37,678 nucleotides of DNA, from NCBI GenBank assembly GCA_016234345.1, contig JACRFG010000076.1, positions 1 through 37,678 on the forward strand. Direction: 5' to 3'. The notes below the pieces were generated by a model, which saw nothing but the letters and a program-made list of their open reading frames with translations, was not told the origin of the DNA and ran no database searches. Numbering within the stretch: the first letter of the stretch is position 1; each line of letters begins with the position of its first letter. The position numbers and the translations under genes were made by a program. Source of the DNA: Candidatus Jorgensenbacteria bacterium. Its GTDB lineage: Bacteria; Patescibacteriota; Minisyncoccia; UBA6257; GWB1-50-10. Shown here piece after piece: positions 29,402-37,678 of this stretch.

Positions 29402-30682
29402 TTATATCTTCAATATAGCATTGAAGGTTCTGTCTTTGAAAGGACCAATGAGAGCGAGGTTTAGCCGGTTATTTACAAAAAGCTCCTTAGCAACAGCTTG
29501 GATTTCATCAGCTGTTACTAATTTAATTTTTTCGGCCGCAACCTGCGGCGTTTCAAGCGATACTCCCATCACTTCTTGACCGCCGTAGAAATAACCAAGT
29601 TCATCCGAAGTCTCAACCGAAAGGAAAAGATTCCCGACCAAATGATCTTTAGCGCGTTCCAATTCTTTAATTGGTACGGGTTCGTCTTTAAACCGACTAT
29701 ATTCACGAAGTACGGCGCTAATGACCGCCTCCAATTTAGTATGATCAACACCGGCCGCTGCAGCGATGAGACCGTGATCAGAAAAAAGATCGGGCGAAGC
29801 GTTTACATAGTAAGCAGCGCCCATTTCTTCACGAACTTTCTGAAATAATCTCGAACTCATTCCCCCGCCTAAAATATCGGAAAGGACTTGAAGCGCGTAC
29901 CGGCGTTTATCAAATACATCAAAAGCACGAAAGCCTAAAATAAAATGGGTTTGATCGGATTCCTTAAATCGCACAAGCTCGGATGGTTTATCTTGGGCTT
30001 CAATAACTTTGACCTTGCCTCCTTTTCCTCCTTCGTGCAAAGAAGTAAAATACGATTCAATGCGATCGGCAATATTTTTCTGTTCTGCCTCTCCCGCATG
30101 AGCGCCAGCCACAACAACGATTGTCGATTGGGGCAAATAATGCATATTACGGTAGGTTGTGAAATCATCTCGCGTTATCTTTCGAATAACGTCTTTCTGT
30201 CCACCTATAGGCCACCCGGCCGGCTGATCGCCATAGACGATTTCCATAAAAAGCTCTTGGACTTTGCGCTGTGGTATGTCTTCATACATATTTAACTCCT
30301 CGATGATTACGCCTTTCTCTTTTTCAATTTCTTGCTCCTCAAAAGTCGGGTTTAAATATAAATCTGCCACAAGATCTAGAATTTTATCAAAAGCCTCATT
30401 CTTGGCTTTGGCATAATAACTTGTAAATTCGTGGCTCGTGAATGCGTTATACTGCGCTCCCAAACCATCTAACTCGCCGGCAATATCAATGGGTCGTGGA
30501 CGCTTTATAGTTCCCTTAAAACACATGTGTTCTAAAAAATGCGAAAGGCCATTTTTGTCTTTTGATTCATATTTTGAACCAGCTTCAACAAGCACCATAA
30601 CAGTCGTAGCCAAACTCGACGGCTGCGGCACAAAAATAAGACGCAGGCCGTTTTTCAATTTAATACGATTAAAACTTTCCAT
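29402..30682 (-). CDS. M16-family (insulinase/processing peptidase) zinc protease
   Basis: 426 residues, the bacterial single-chain size. The inverted zinc motif HxxEH is His48-Phe-Leu-Glu51-His52 (GLSHFLEHMCFKGT), with the third ligand Glu128 or Glu129 in VIIEELNMYED. The C-half includes the Arg/Tyr pair region (GGGMSSRLFQKVREEMGAAYYV) seen in active subunits, so the protein may act as a homodimer. No signal peptide, so cytoplasmic. It is the first gene of the run with the AI-2E-type transporter and metG. Confidence 0.94.
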   Translation of the reverse strand: MESFNRIKLKNGLRLIFVPQPSSLATTVMVLVEAGSKYESKDKNGLSHFLEHMCFKGTIKRPRPIDIAGELDGLGAQYNAFTSHEFTSYYAKAKNEAFDKILDLVADLYLNPTFEEQEIEKEKGVIIEELNMYEDIPQRKVQELFMEIVYGDQPAGWPIGGQKDVIRKITRDDFTTYRNMHYLPQSTIVVVAGAHAGEAEQKNIADRIESYFTSLHEGGKGGKVKVIEAQDKPSELVRFKESDQTHFILGFRAFDVFDKRRYALQVLSDILGGGMSSRLFQKVREEMGAAYYVNASPDLFSDHGLIAAAAGVDHTKLEAVISAVLREYSRFKDEPVPIKELERAKDHLVGNLFLSVETSDELGYFYGGQEVMGVSLETPQVAAEKIKLVTADEIQAVAKELFVNNRLNLALIGPFKDRTFNAILKI

Positions 30683-30716
30683 AATAATTATGTAAAAATG
30701 ATACTGTACAAAAACA

Positions 30717-30742
30717 AAAACAGCAACTTCGTTTGCTGTTTT
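30717..30742 (-). terminator. Terminator of the 935-residue surface protein gene
   Basis: 10-bp stem AAAACAGCAA / TTGCTGTTTT with loop CTTCGT. The minus strand continues TTTTTGTTTTTG. Confidence 0.85.
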
Positions 30743-30788
30743 GTGTCCAAACTATCGAAGGTTTTATATCTTACTCGATGCAATCACA

Positions 30789-33596
30789 TTAATTAACAGC
30801 CGTGCTTCCACTCACTATCACCGTAAAACCGTGAGTCGCGCCGCCACCACGACCATCACTAACTTCAACACCCACCAAGTAAGACCCCGGCGCGGTCCAT
30901 GCCTTCCAAGTTTGAAAAAGTGAACAGTTTGATTCGTACGTACTGCAACCACCGCTTACTGAACTCACGTTCGTACCATCCCCCCACTTCACAATCCAAG
31001 AAAGATAGTCATTGTCCGGATCTAAAGCTTTCCACCCAAGCGAAACACCTTGTCCGACTACAGCATTTAGCGTCCCACCGGAATCAACTGGACTTGCAGT
31101 AATCTTCGGTGGAGTATTCGTTTGATTAGCAGCAACGCTTACGGTTACAGTTGATACTGCTGTTGCGCCTTTATCATCTTTAACTGTAAAAGTAATTTTA
31201 TATGTCCCAGCGTTCACATAACTGTGAGTGAATGATGATTCTTGTTTAGCTGCCGAACCGCCAACGCTTTCGCTCGCAGACGCAGGATATCCATCGCCCC
31301 AATTAATTCCGTAGTAGAGATATCCTCCCTCTGGATCATACGCCGAAACATTCCATGTACCGACTTCGCCAACCCGAAGCGTTGTAGGCCCTCCAACGCC
31401 AACAATGACCGGAGATTTATTTTCCGACGACGGCGCAAAATCATTACACTTCACAAACTCATGGTTATGATCGCCAAAATAAGCCCAGACGCGACGGGGC
31501 ACGCCGTCGTTCTTCCAATCAACATCATCAACACCAGGCGTATACCATTCAGACCAGCCTCCCGAAAACCACTGAATCCTATATTTCATAATCTCCGGAT
31601 ACGATGATGTATCAAGACCAAGATTGCTAAATTCTCTTGTATAGAGCGGTGCACGACGAACGGTTTCGGTGGTTGTTCTACACGTACGCTCAACAACACC
31701 AGACGTTACAGAAATATAGCCTCCCGACCACCCTTCATAAGCTGGCTTTTCCGGATCATCGCCAACCCATACCCGAACACGCAATTTTTTACCGACAAGT
31801 CCCGAATCGGAAACAATATATGACGTTCTCCCGAACCGATAATCATCTTTATTCACAAAAGTATCGTTGGCCTGCCACTTAACAACCGTTGTTCCCTGTT
31901 CATCAACGAGCGAGAGCCACGGCCGGTAATACCAAAACTGCGTACTCACGCCAGTAGTATTCCAACCGATTGCATACGTTTTCCCGACTTGCCACTCTTC
32001 ACCGCCGGCTGGCGAATTCACCTGAATTTGTCCGGTTACCGGTGGCTGAACTTGACTCCCAACAATTGAAAACAAAGCACTCATACCACTCACGCCGGTT
32101 TCTTGAACCTGTACCGTAATCTGTTGTTTGCCTCGATACATTTCCGGCAAATCCGAAGGAACTTTCCATTCGTAGGAACCATTGTTCATGGCACCTTTCA
32201 CGATGACATAGGGCTTAACCAGCTGAAAGGCACAGGTTGCGCCGAGAGATAAAGGCGGACAGGAAGGCTGCGGCGGCTCGAGCGTAATCGAGACGAGCTC
32301 AAATGCCTTGCCCAAAGGCGACGGCGGCACGCTCCACCTTATTACATAACTCTTACCCGCATACCATTCTTCACCATACCCAGGCGAATACACTTTTAAT
32401 TCTGCCGATGGAGGTGGCGTATCAACTATAGAAACTATTGAAAACGGATTGCTGGAACTAAAACCTCCCTCGCCATCTGAAATGTAGAACTGATATTTAC
32501 CTTTAAGATTGCTCGGAACAAAAAATGGGTATGTCCCGACGTTTTCAAAACTACCGCTTATCCAACTCTTAGAAGCGGAAGCGGCTGCGATCGAAAGATC
32601 AATGAGCGTAAGCTCAACACGCTTTGATCCGCCAGTCCATGCAACCTTGTAAGTATGACCTTGCCGCCATTCTTCTCCGTACGCCGGTGAATAAAATTGA
32701 ATCTTTGAGGTGGGTGGCTGTATAACATTGTCGATTAACGCAACCTTATGAGCGGTTAAGGCCCAGAAACCTCCTTCTAAATTCAGGTATTCGGCCTTAC
32801 CGCTGATTACAACACGGCGATTCTCAAATTTCTTGAGCGAATTCAATGCCTCATCGCTTGCTGCCTGAACTCTATACGAACCCCTATCGATATCACTTGC
32901 ATCTAAAATATGTGTTCCCCACATCTGAATGCTCGGGCCGGATACTTTGAGAAGTCCTTTAAATGTATCGGATCGGGGCGGTACTGGCTGAATACGACCG
33001 CATTCTTCAAAATATTGACTCATGATTTTCTGAATATGTCCAAGTGTTGTATCGTCGAGCATGCCAGTCAGAGAAATATTATTGGCTTTTTGGAATCGTT
33101 CGACCGCAGCTTGTGTGCGTTTACCGAAATAACCCGTGATCAAACCTTCCGGATAATGTCCAGATTTATTGAGTAACATTTGAAGAAGGAAAACCGCATC
33201 GTGGCGGCTACCAAATTTTAGCACCGGCAATTTACACGACACATAGGGATTACCCGGTAATTCATCAAGCACTACAAAATTTTCTCCCCCACCCACCGTG
33301 GGTGGCACCGCAACCTTAAGCGGTTCGTTTGTAGGAAGAGAGGGAATGGGCGGTGTTACACTTGGGGGCTTAGACGGCGAAAGAGTTGCTGACACCGAAC
33401 TTTGCTGATCGACTTTACGCAATTCTTCAACCTTCTTCTTAAGCGCTTCGATTTGCGCCTGAAGTTTGCTCACAATCGAAGAAAGTTGGGCTAGCTGTGG
33501 AACCCCGCTTGTTTGTGCCTCAACCGCAGGTGTTACAGTAAATACTCCACCGACGACCACCAAACCAACCAAGCTCGCAATAAAAATCTTCTTCAT
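30789..33596 (-). CDS. Secreted surface protein with PG-binding, repeat and PKD domains
   Basis: 935 residues. Signal peptide 1-27. Coiled coil 34-62 (LSSIVSKLQAQIEALKKKVEEL). Pro/Ser linker to about 105. Peptidoglycan-binding type 1 domain 121-199, bracketed by Cys121 and Cys199. A unique segment follows at about 205-280. Then come at least three modules opening with SP-x-GEEW-x-G-x-Y-x-(I/V)-x-W (about 300-620), and a Cys-containing linker. Two PKD-like domains close the protein, with INWGDGYPASASES and IVKWGDGTNVSSVSG. The architecture suits a wall-bound adhesin or S-layer-like protein. It is a paralogue of the next gene upstream, with the same order signal - coiled coil - PG-binding - SPxGGE repeats - PKD. 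Promoter TATACT with a 17-bp spacer at 33630-33658; terminator downstream. Confidence 0.88.
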   Translation of the reverse strand: MKKIFIASLVGLVVVGGVFTVTPAVEAQTSGVPQLAQLSSIVSKLQAQIEALKKKVEELRKVDQQSSVSATLSPSKPPSVTPPIPSLPTNEPLKVAVPPTVGGGENFVVLDELPGNPYVSCKLPVLKFGSRHDAVFLLQMLLNKSGHYPEGLITGYFGKRTQAAVERFQKANNISLTGMLDDTTLGHIQKIMSQYFEECGRIQPVPPRSDTFKGLLKVSGPSIQMWGTHILDASDIDRGSYRVQAASDEALNSLKKFENRRVVISGKAEYLNLEGGFWALTAHKVALIDNVIQPPTSKIQFYSPAYGEEWRQGHTYKVAWTGGSKRVELTLIDLSIAAASASKSWISGSFENVGTYPFFVPSNLKGKYQFYISDGEGGFSSSNPFSIVSIVDTPPPSAELKVYSPGYGEEWYAGKSYVIRWSVPPSPLGKAFELVSITLEPPQPSCPPLSLGATCAFQLVKPYVIVKGAMNNGSYEWKVPSDLPEMYRGKQQITVQVQETGVSGMSALFSIVGSQVQPPVTGQIQVNSPAGGEEWQVGKTYAIGWNTTGVSTQFWYYRPWLSLVDEQGTTVVKWQANDTFVNKDDYRFGRTSYIVSDSGLVGKKLRVRVWVGDDPEKPAYEGWSGGYISVTSGVVERTCRTTTETVRRAPLYTREFSNLGLDTSSYPEIMKYRIQWFSGGWSEWYTPGVDDVDWKNDGVPRRVWAYFGDHNHEFVKCNDFAPSSENKSPVIVGVGGPTTLRVGEVGTWNVSAYDPEGGYLYYGINWGDGYPASASESVGGSAAKQESSFTHSYVNAGTYKITFTVKDDKGATAVSTVTVSVAANQTNTPPKITASPVDSGGTLNAVVGQGVSLGWKALDPDNDYLSWIVKWGDGTNVSSVSGGCSTYESNCSLFQTWKAWTAPGSYLVGVEVSDGRGGGATHGFTVIVSGSTAVN

Positions 33597-33629
33597 ATAA
33601 ATACTTAAAATTTGTGACCTTTTGTGTTA

Positions 33630-33658
33630 AGTATACGCCATTCAATAAAAATTGTTAC
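33630..33658 (-). promoter_or_regulatory. Promoter for the 935-residue surface protein
   Basis: Minus strand: GTAACA (33653-33658), 17 bp, TATACT (33630-33635), about 27 nt of leader. Confidence 0.55.
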
Positions 33659-33665
33659 TGCACAC

Positions 33666-33690
33666 AAACCCCGACGTAGCGTCGGGGTTT
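33666..33690 (-). terminator. Terminator of the 1254-residue surface protein gene
   Basis: 10-bp stem AAACCCCGAC / GTCGGGGTTT with loop GTAGC, 7 nt past the stop codon. Confidence 0.85.
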
Positions 33691-33696
33691 ATATGC

Positions 33697-36600
33697 CTAG
33701 TAGATCAATTTCAGAAGCTCTTCTAGCTGGGCTGTTATCTGGTCAAGTTGTAGCTGAACCGCATCAAAAAGTTCGGATGAGCCTTTGTAATACGGCGTCC
33801 CGTAAGGGGTCCCGTATGGAGTTCCATAGGGAGTTGGGTATATAACTATTGGCGTAAAAGTTGCTTCTACGTTTTTATAAGTATTCATCACAATCGTACA
33901 AGTGGTTGAGGTAGTATTAGCACATTCTCCCGTAAGAGCGGGGCCGGCTGTTACACGCCATCCACCAAATACGTATCCTGATCGAGTGTATGCTCTCAAG
34001 GTTACCGATGTATTGGCCGAGAAATACTCGTAGCAATCGCTGGGACAATCGATGCCAGCTGGAGTACTCGATACAAACCCACCAGACGAAGAAGCAACCA
34101 TCATTGTTAACGAATAAGCTGGCGCTAATACATTAACAGGCAACATCGATGTTGATAAAGCCTGATTAGTATCTTGCACTCTTAAGGTTATAGTTCGTGT
34201 TTGTCCTGACTGACTATATGTATGATTAAATGATTGAGACCAACTACCACCACTAATACCACCATACAGAACCTGAGTATTATCACCCCAATTAATATTG
34301 TAGTTGGCTAGGTTACTATTCGGATCACTTGCTGAAAATATCCAGGTAGTTGTCGCAAACACAGGCGTGCTTGTTGGTCCACTTATATTAGTGATGGGGG
34401 ATTGGTTACTAACACTATTGAACGTTGCTCTTACCTCTTTGTTCGAATCCATAAGAATACGACACGACGTTGAAGTTCCAAAGGAAGTACATTCCCCTCC
34501 CCAACCATTAAAGACAGAAGTAGAAGTAGGAGTGGAAGTCGGAAAAGCATACAAAGTAACAAAGGTGTTGGGTACGAAACGATTGAAACAAGACGTGTAA
34601 CCAGCGCCACACACAATGCCTGGTCCAGAAACATAACCCAGATCAACACCACTAACGGTAACGTATAGATAAGGTTGCTCAAAAACAGATACTTGCCTTA
34701 GAGCCGTCGAAGATGCTGCGTTGGTATCCCACACTTTCAAACCAATAGACCTGGTTCCACTCGCGGTGTAACGATGATTAAATGATTGAGACCAACTACC
34801 ACCACTTATAGTCATCGGCCCTTGGGGAGCAGTACCATCGCCCCACTCTATAGTGTAAGAATTGAGATTACTGTCTGGATCGGTTGCTCCGAATGTCCAG
34901 GTAGTTGTCGCAAACACAGGCGTGCTTGTTGGTCCGGTGATACTTGCTGTGGGAGGTTGGTTGGTAACACCACCCTCATAATCAACTGCAGCGATTGTAA
35001 TAGGTACTACATACCGTTCTAGACGAATATTAGAAGTTGTACCATCGTTCCAAAGAACATCACTGTCATAGGCTATCTGCGCTAGTAATGACCCGCCGTT
35101 AAAATTAGTTGAATTAACTCTGATCTTAGAATCTCTGGTTATGCCAGCCGAGATATATTGATGTGGTGTAAAAGTAACACTGCACCAACCCCGAACTGGT
35201 GCGCAGATCTGTTGTGTTGAGCTACCCAACGGCATATTGGTAGAAGAATTAACTAAATCAACGGTAAATGGAGCAGTACCCGAAGAAATAGCAGTGCCGG
35301 TAAAAGTAGAAGTAACAACATCGAGTGTAAGCGAACCCTGAGATGCGGCCGACCAATTAATCGCTGCTAAATCATCAACAGCAGTTTTCGAACGACTGGT
35401 GATTGCACCAATAACATTTGAGCTGATACTTAATTTTGTTCTATAAACTGATTGCTTATTACCAACTGCAGTGCCGGTAATACGAGCATTAACGGCTGAA
35501 GTTACGCCACGAGCAGAAACAGTAAGTACGTCAAACGTATGACCTGAATTCGAAACCGCGCCTTCGTTATACGTTTTCACATCACCCTTTAAGAACAATG
35601 TCTTTGAGCTATTCCGTAAAACTCTGACTGGTGTAGAGAACGAAAACCAAACTGTTGAGCTTGAAGGAGGGCCTACTACAGGATCTGCCGGACCACCCAC
35701 AACCGTAGCACCGTCATAGACCTTCATCTGCTTAAAAGTAGCTTCCCGCGTTGGATTATTTTGAATGGCGTCGTGGAAAGCTATGCCTGTGATATCAATA
35801 TCATCAGCACCATCGGCGCTAAGTCGAATTGCAAGCACTGAATTCTGAGTTGTACCCATCACGAGTTGCCGGGCTGGCGGTGTCGCCGCATCAACTGCCA
35901 CCGCAAGAATTGGTTGTGTCGAACTAGAAATGATACTGAAATTTGAATTACTACTATCAGTAGCTAATATGGTTCCGCTACTGTTATAAAGCGGAGTTAC
36001 TATAGTGTAGTCATTAGCTGAACTCAGATTTGTGGGTGTCCAACTAACATTGCCTGTTGGCGGTTGCAGATAAGATAAATCTCGTAGAGGATTTCCTGCT
36101 TTATAAAGTTTTATATCTACTTTTGCATCGGCCGGATAATTTGTTGATTGCCAGGAAATAAGATGAGAAGTGCCAAGTTGCCACTGTTCACCGCCGTTAG
36201 GGGAAGTAACGGTAATGGAAGGTTGAGTTGAGGTGACAACAATAATCGAGAAAGGCGTGTCACTTATATCATTGATAATCAGGCCGCTGACTATTGTTTT
36301 TGCAAATAACCTATACAAACCACTCGGGATATTCAATGGAACACGAATCTGCTCAATACCATCGTTAGTCGAGGTGGCAGGCACAAGTAAATAATCTTCG
36401 TTATAATTCCTTTCTGACTTCACTCCAAAAGTTATTTCATTAGTCGTTGGCGTATTTACCGTTGACCATCTCACGCCATAAGAATTTCCGGCCTGCCATG
36501 TTTCCCCGCCATTAGGCGAAACAACGGTAATTGATGCTTGAGTTGAAGTCGAAGAAGTAATACTGAAATAATTATCACTAAAATCTTGAGTTACTATCTG

Positions 36601-37461
36601 ATGCGTTGAACCATCAAATAATTTCACTCCTAAGGTGTAGCCTCCTCCTGGGGAGAGTGTTTCATCCACACTCCATTGATAAGAATCAGTCGGTAGAAAA
36701 TAAAGATTACCAAGATAACGGGTGTAAACCGCACTGCCATTTTGATAAAGTGTGGCTTTAACATATGACGGATTCGATGTTGAACTCACATTAGAAACAT
36801 TACTAGATCTCCAAGAAACCGCGTAAGTCCTCCCAACCTGCCATGTTTCCCCGCCATTCGGCGAAACAACGGTAATTGACGGACCAGGAATAGGACGCGG
36901 ACGCGGACCACAATCCGTAAGATATAAAGGAGTAAGAACATTTAATTCTTTAGCGGTCGCGACATCAACGTTACCGGTTACTGTTAAACCTTTAGCAACC
37001 TGGAAACGCTTAACTGCTTCGGAAGTAAGGCGACCGTAATACGTGCTTTTAATGCGTTCCGGATAATAACCAGATTTATCCAAAACTTCTTGCAAACGCG
37101 TTACTTCACTACCCCGAGAACCGATTTGCGCAGTGGTAATTTGACATTGTTGTTGCGAAACCGCTGACACGCCTAAAGAACTAGCCGGGACTGCTGAAGT
37201 AGCTGGTATGGCCGGAGTTACGCTAGGCACGGCTGGAGTTGCCGGAATTGCTGGCGTTGCCGCTTGCTTTTGTAAGAGCGACCTAACTAACTCTTGAAGG
37301 GCTTGAATCTGTTTTTGAAGATCGCTAACGGTTGACACTACCTCTGCAAGAAACGATGGATTCTGAACCTCTTCGCTATGAGCATCGACTTTTTGAATAG
37401 GGAGCCAAAGACCCACGACGAGCAAAGAACTAACTAAACTACCGATGAAAATTTTTCTCAT
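33697..37461 (-). CDS. Large secreted surface protein: PG-binding, PKD and InlB-type repeats
   Basis: 1254 residues. Signal peptide 1-27. Coiled coil about 38-66. Ala/Pro/Thr linker to about 105. Peptidoglycan-binding domain 106-184 bracketed by Cys106 and Cys184. Three modules with SPNGGE-x-WQ-x-G (about 195-510) follow. Next is a roughly 300-residue beta-rich region (starting AVDAATPPARQLVMG). A duplicated pair comes after it: PKD-like domain (IEWGDG / INWGDN) plus InlB B-repeat-like domain (FNGWGGECTSFGTS / FGGWRVTAGPALTG). The protein ends in a PYGT tandem tail and a short C-terminal coiled-coil segment (AVQLQLDQITAQLEELLKLI). A wall-bound, multi-domain adhesin or surface-layer protein is likely. 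Confidence 0.88.
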   Translation of the reverse strand: MRKIFIGSLVSSLLVVGLWLPIQKVDAHSEEVQNPSFLAEVVSTVSDLQKQIQALQELVRSLLQKQAATPAIPATPAVPSVTPAIPATSAVPASSLGVSAVSQQQCQITTAQIGSRGSEVTRLQEVLDKSGYYPERIKSTYYGRLTSEAVKRFQVAKGLTVTGNVDVATAKELNVLTPLYLTDCGPRPRPIPGPSITVVSPNGGETWQVGRTYAVSWRSSNVSNVSSTSNPSYVKATLYQNGSAVYTRYLGNLYFLPTDSYQWSVDETLSPGGGYTLGVKLFDGSTHQIVTQDFSDNYFSITSSTSTQASITVVSPNGGETWQAGNSYGVRWSTVNTPTTNEITFGVKSERNYNEDYLLVPATSTNDGIEQIRVPLNIPSGLYRLFAKTIVSGLIINDISDTPFSIIVVTSTQPSITVTSPNGGEQWQLGTSHLISWQSTNYPADAKVDIKLYKAGNPLRDLSYLQPPTGNVSWTPTNLSSANDYTIVTPLYNSSGTILATDSSNSNFSIISSSTQPILAVAVDAATPPARQLVMGTTQNSVLAIRLSADGADDIDITGIAFHDAIQNNPTREATFKQMKVYDGATVVGGPADPVVGPPSSSTVWFSFSTPVRVLRNSSKTLFLKGDVKTYNEGAVSNSGHTFDVLTVSARGVTSAVNARITGTAVGNKQSVYRTKLSISSNVIGAITSRSKTAVDDLAAINWSAASQGSLTLDVVTSTFTGTAISSGTAPFTVDLVNSSTNMPLGSSTQQICAPVRGWCSVTFTPHQYISAGITRDSKIRVNSTNFNGGSLLAQIAYDSDVLWNDGTTSNIRLERYVVPITIAAVDYEGGVTNQPPTASITGPTSTPVFATTTWTFGATDPDSNLNSYTIEWGDGTAPQGPMTISGGSWSQSFNHRYTASGTRSIGLKVWDTNAASSTALRQVSVFEQPYLYVTVSGVDLGYVSGPGIVCGAGYTSCFNRFVPNTFVTLYAFPTSTPTSTSVFNGWGGECTSFGTSTSCRILMDSNKEVRATFNSVSNQSPITNISGPTSTPVFATTTWIFSASDPNSNLANYNINWGDNTQVLYGGISGGSWSQSFNHTYSQSGQTRTITLRVQDTNQALSTSMLPVNVLAPAYSLTMMVASSSGGFVSSTPAGIDCPSDCYEYFSANTSVTLRAYTRSGYVFGGWRVTAGPALTGECANTTSTTCTIVMNTYKNVEATFTPIVIYPTPYGTPYGTPYGTPYYKGSSELFDAVQLQLDQITAQLEELLKLIY
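33797..33843 (-). repeat. PYGT tandem repeat encoded by non-identical codons
   Basis: Minus strand encodes PT-PYGT-PYGT-PYGT-PYYKG. The four PY units begin with CCC, CCA, CCT and CCG in turn, and the three GT units use ACT, ACC and ACG. The peptide repeats while the DNA does not. Confidence 0.85.
34341..34935 (-). repeat. Intragenic DNA duplication in the 1254-residue gene
   Basis: A 40-bp segment is identical at 34341-34380 and 34896-34935 (555 bp apart). A 33-bp segment is identical at 34222-34254 and 34774-34806 (552 bp apart). They bound two copies of a PKD plus InlB-like module of about 185 residues. Confidence 0.85.
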
Positions 37462-37531
37462 ACTATAAATAGATTTGTTTGACGACTTTTAATATTTAAA
37501 TAATAAAACGTGGGGGGGTAGGTGCAAGGCC

Positions 37532-37678
37532 TTATCTTATAAAGATGACGTCGCGACATGTTGACCGATCTTTACTGCAGCTCCAGCGAGTCGCGTAGGT
37601 ATGAGTACGAAAGTTCGTCCGATCAGCAATGGATATGGTGTAAAGTCCGTCTTGGTTAACCTCCACTCCTTCCATGAA
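37532..37678 (-). CDS. C-terminal end of a gene entering from the right edge
   Basis: On the minus strand 48 codons are open from the window edge to a TAA at 37532-37534. The peptide reads MEGVEVNQDGLYTISIADR near its start and contains the pair WSCSKDRSTCRDV, possibly a disulfide. It lies 70 nt upstream of the large surface-protein gene, in the same direction. No domain is recognisable in so short a piece; a secreted protein tail is a guess. The gap 37462-37531 contains a run of seven G but no clear terminator. Confidence 0.45.
   Translation of the reverse strand, partial: FMEGVEVNQDGLYTISIADRTNFRTHTYATRWSCSKDRSTCRDVIFIR

Noticed and set aside
30738..37461. A single fused giant surface protein or a pseudogene split
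   Set aside because: Each of the two genes has its own signal peptide, stop and terminator; they are paralogues, not fragments.
1..37678. CRISPR array, prophage, transposase or plasmid origin
   Set aside because: No regularly spaced repeats, phage structural genes, transposase/integrase motifs or iteron clusters were found on either strand.

Overview
The window reads as a chromosomal segment of a small-genome bacterium of the Patescibacteria/CPR type, most likely Parcubacteria-like. That placement is inferred from gene content, not from a marker phylogeny. The support is: large secreted repeat proteins with a peptidoglycan-binding module; very short intergenic gaps; many small single-copy membrane proteins without recognisable function; a lone SufB; and housekeeping genes scattered among accessory envelope genes. 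Coding sequence uses the standard code or one very close to it, and several starts are GTG or TTG. No phage, transposase, CRISPR or rRNA was seen.

Layout, left to right. 1-2279: the start of a secreted Ser/Thr-rich surface protein (cut by the window edge) diverging from a membrane-anchored subtilisin. 2363-4018: a DUF1761-like membrane protein diverging from a lone NAD-type isocitrate dehydrogenase, with a 36-bp perfect palindrome between them. 4127-6922 (minus): a vWA protein and three small membrane proteins. 6998-11506 (minus): tRNA-Ser(UGA), a zinc-ribbon protein, sufB, tRNA-Ala(GGC), undecaprenyl diphosphate synthase, tRNA-Val(GAC), a small hypothetical protein and a PPK2 polyphosphate kinase. 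11649-18331 (plus): tRNA-Arg(CCU), a Cys/His-rich secreted repeat protein, a split tRNA-Ser(CGA) with an intact tRNA-Ser(CGA) nested inside it, an alpha/beta hydrolase, a CaCA cation exchanger, a cupredoxin, a GT4 glycosyltransferase and a signal-less HtrA-like protease. 18332-23710 (minus): leuS, glmS and a membrane-anchored surface protein, probably one transcription unit. 23805-28371: a secreted beta-rich (possibly barrel) protein, TatD nuclease, a HAD phosphatase overlapping a P-loop kinase, and metG. 28375-33596 (minus): AI-2E-family transporter, M16 peptidase and a 935-residue surface protein. 33697-37461 (minus): a 1254-residue paralogous surface protein, then the tail of another gene at the right edge.

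How the parts fit: UppS, GlmS and the GT4 enzyme supply carrier lipid, amino sugar and glycosyl transfer for the envelope. The two large PG-binding proteins, the partial left-edge protein, the cupredoxin and the anchored 351-residue protein would populate the cell surface. Subtilisin, M16 and HtrA are candidate processing or quality-control proteases. LeuS, MetG and six tRNA loci belong to translation.

Three points stand out. (1) Two tRNA loci carry signs of insertion at their 3' ends: a tRNA-Ser whose halves reassemble perfectly around a nested tRNA-Ser with the same anticodon, and a tRNA-Ala whose 3' end is duplicated 193 bp away with a CCA tail. (2) A recurring promoter form, an extended -10 of the type TGnTANNNT, often sits 7-11 nt from the start codon and so predicts leaderless mRNAs. 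(3) A Cys/His-rich secreted protein built of repeated C-x(10-12)-C units matches no family I can name.
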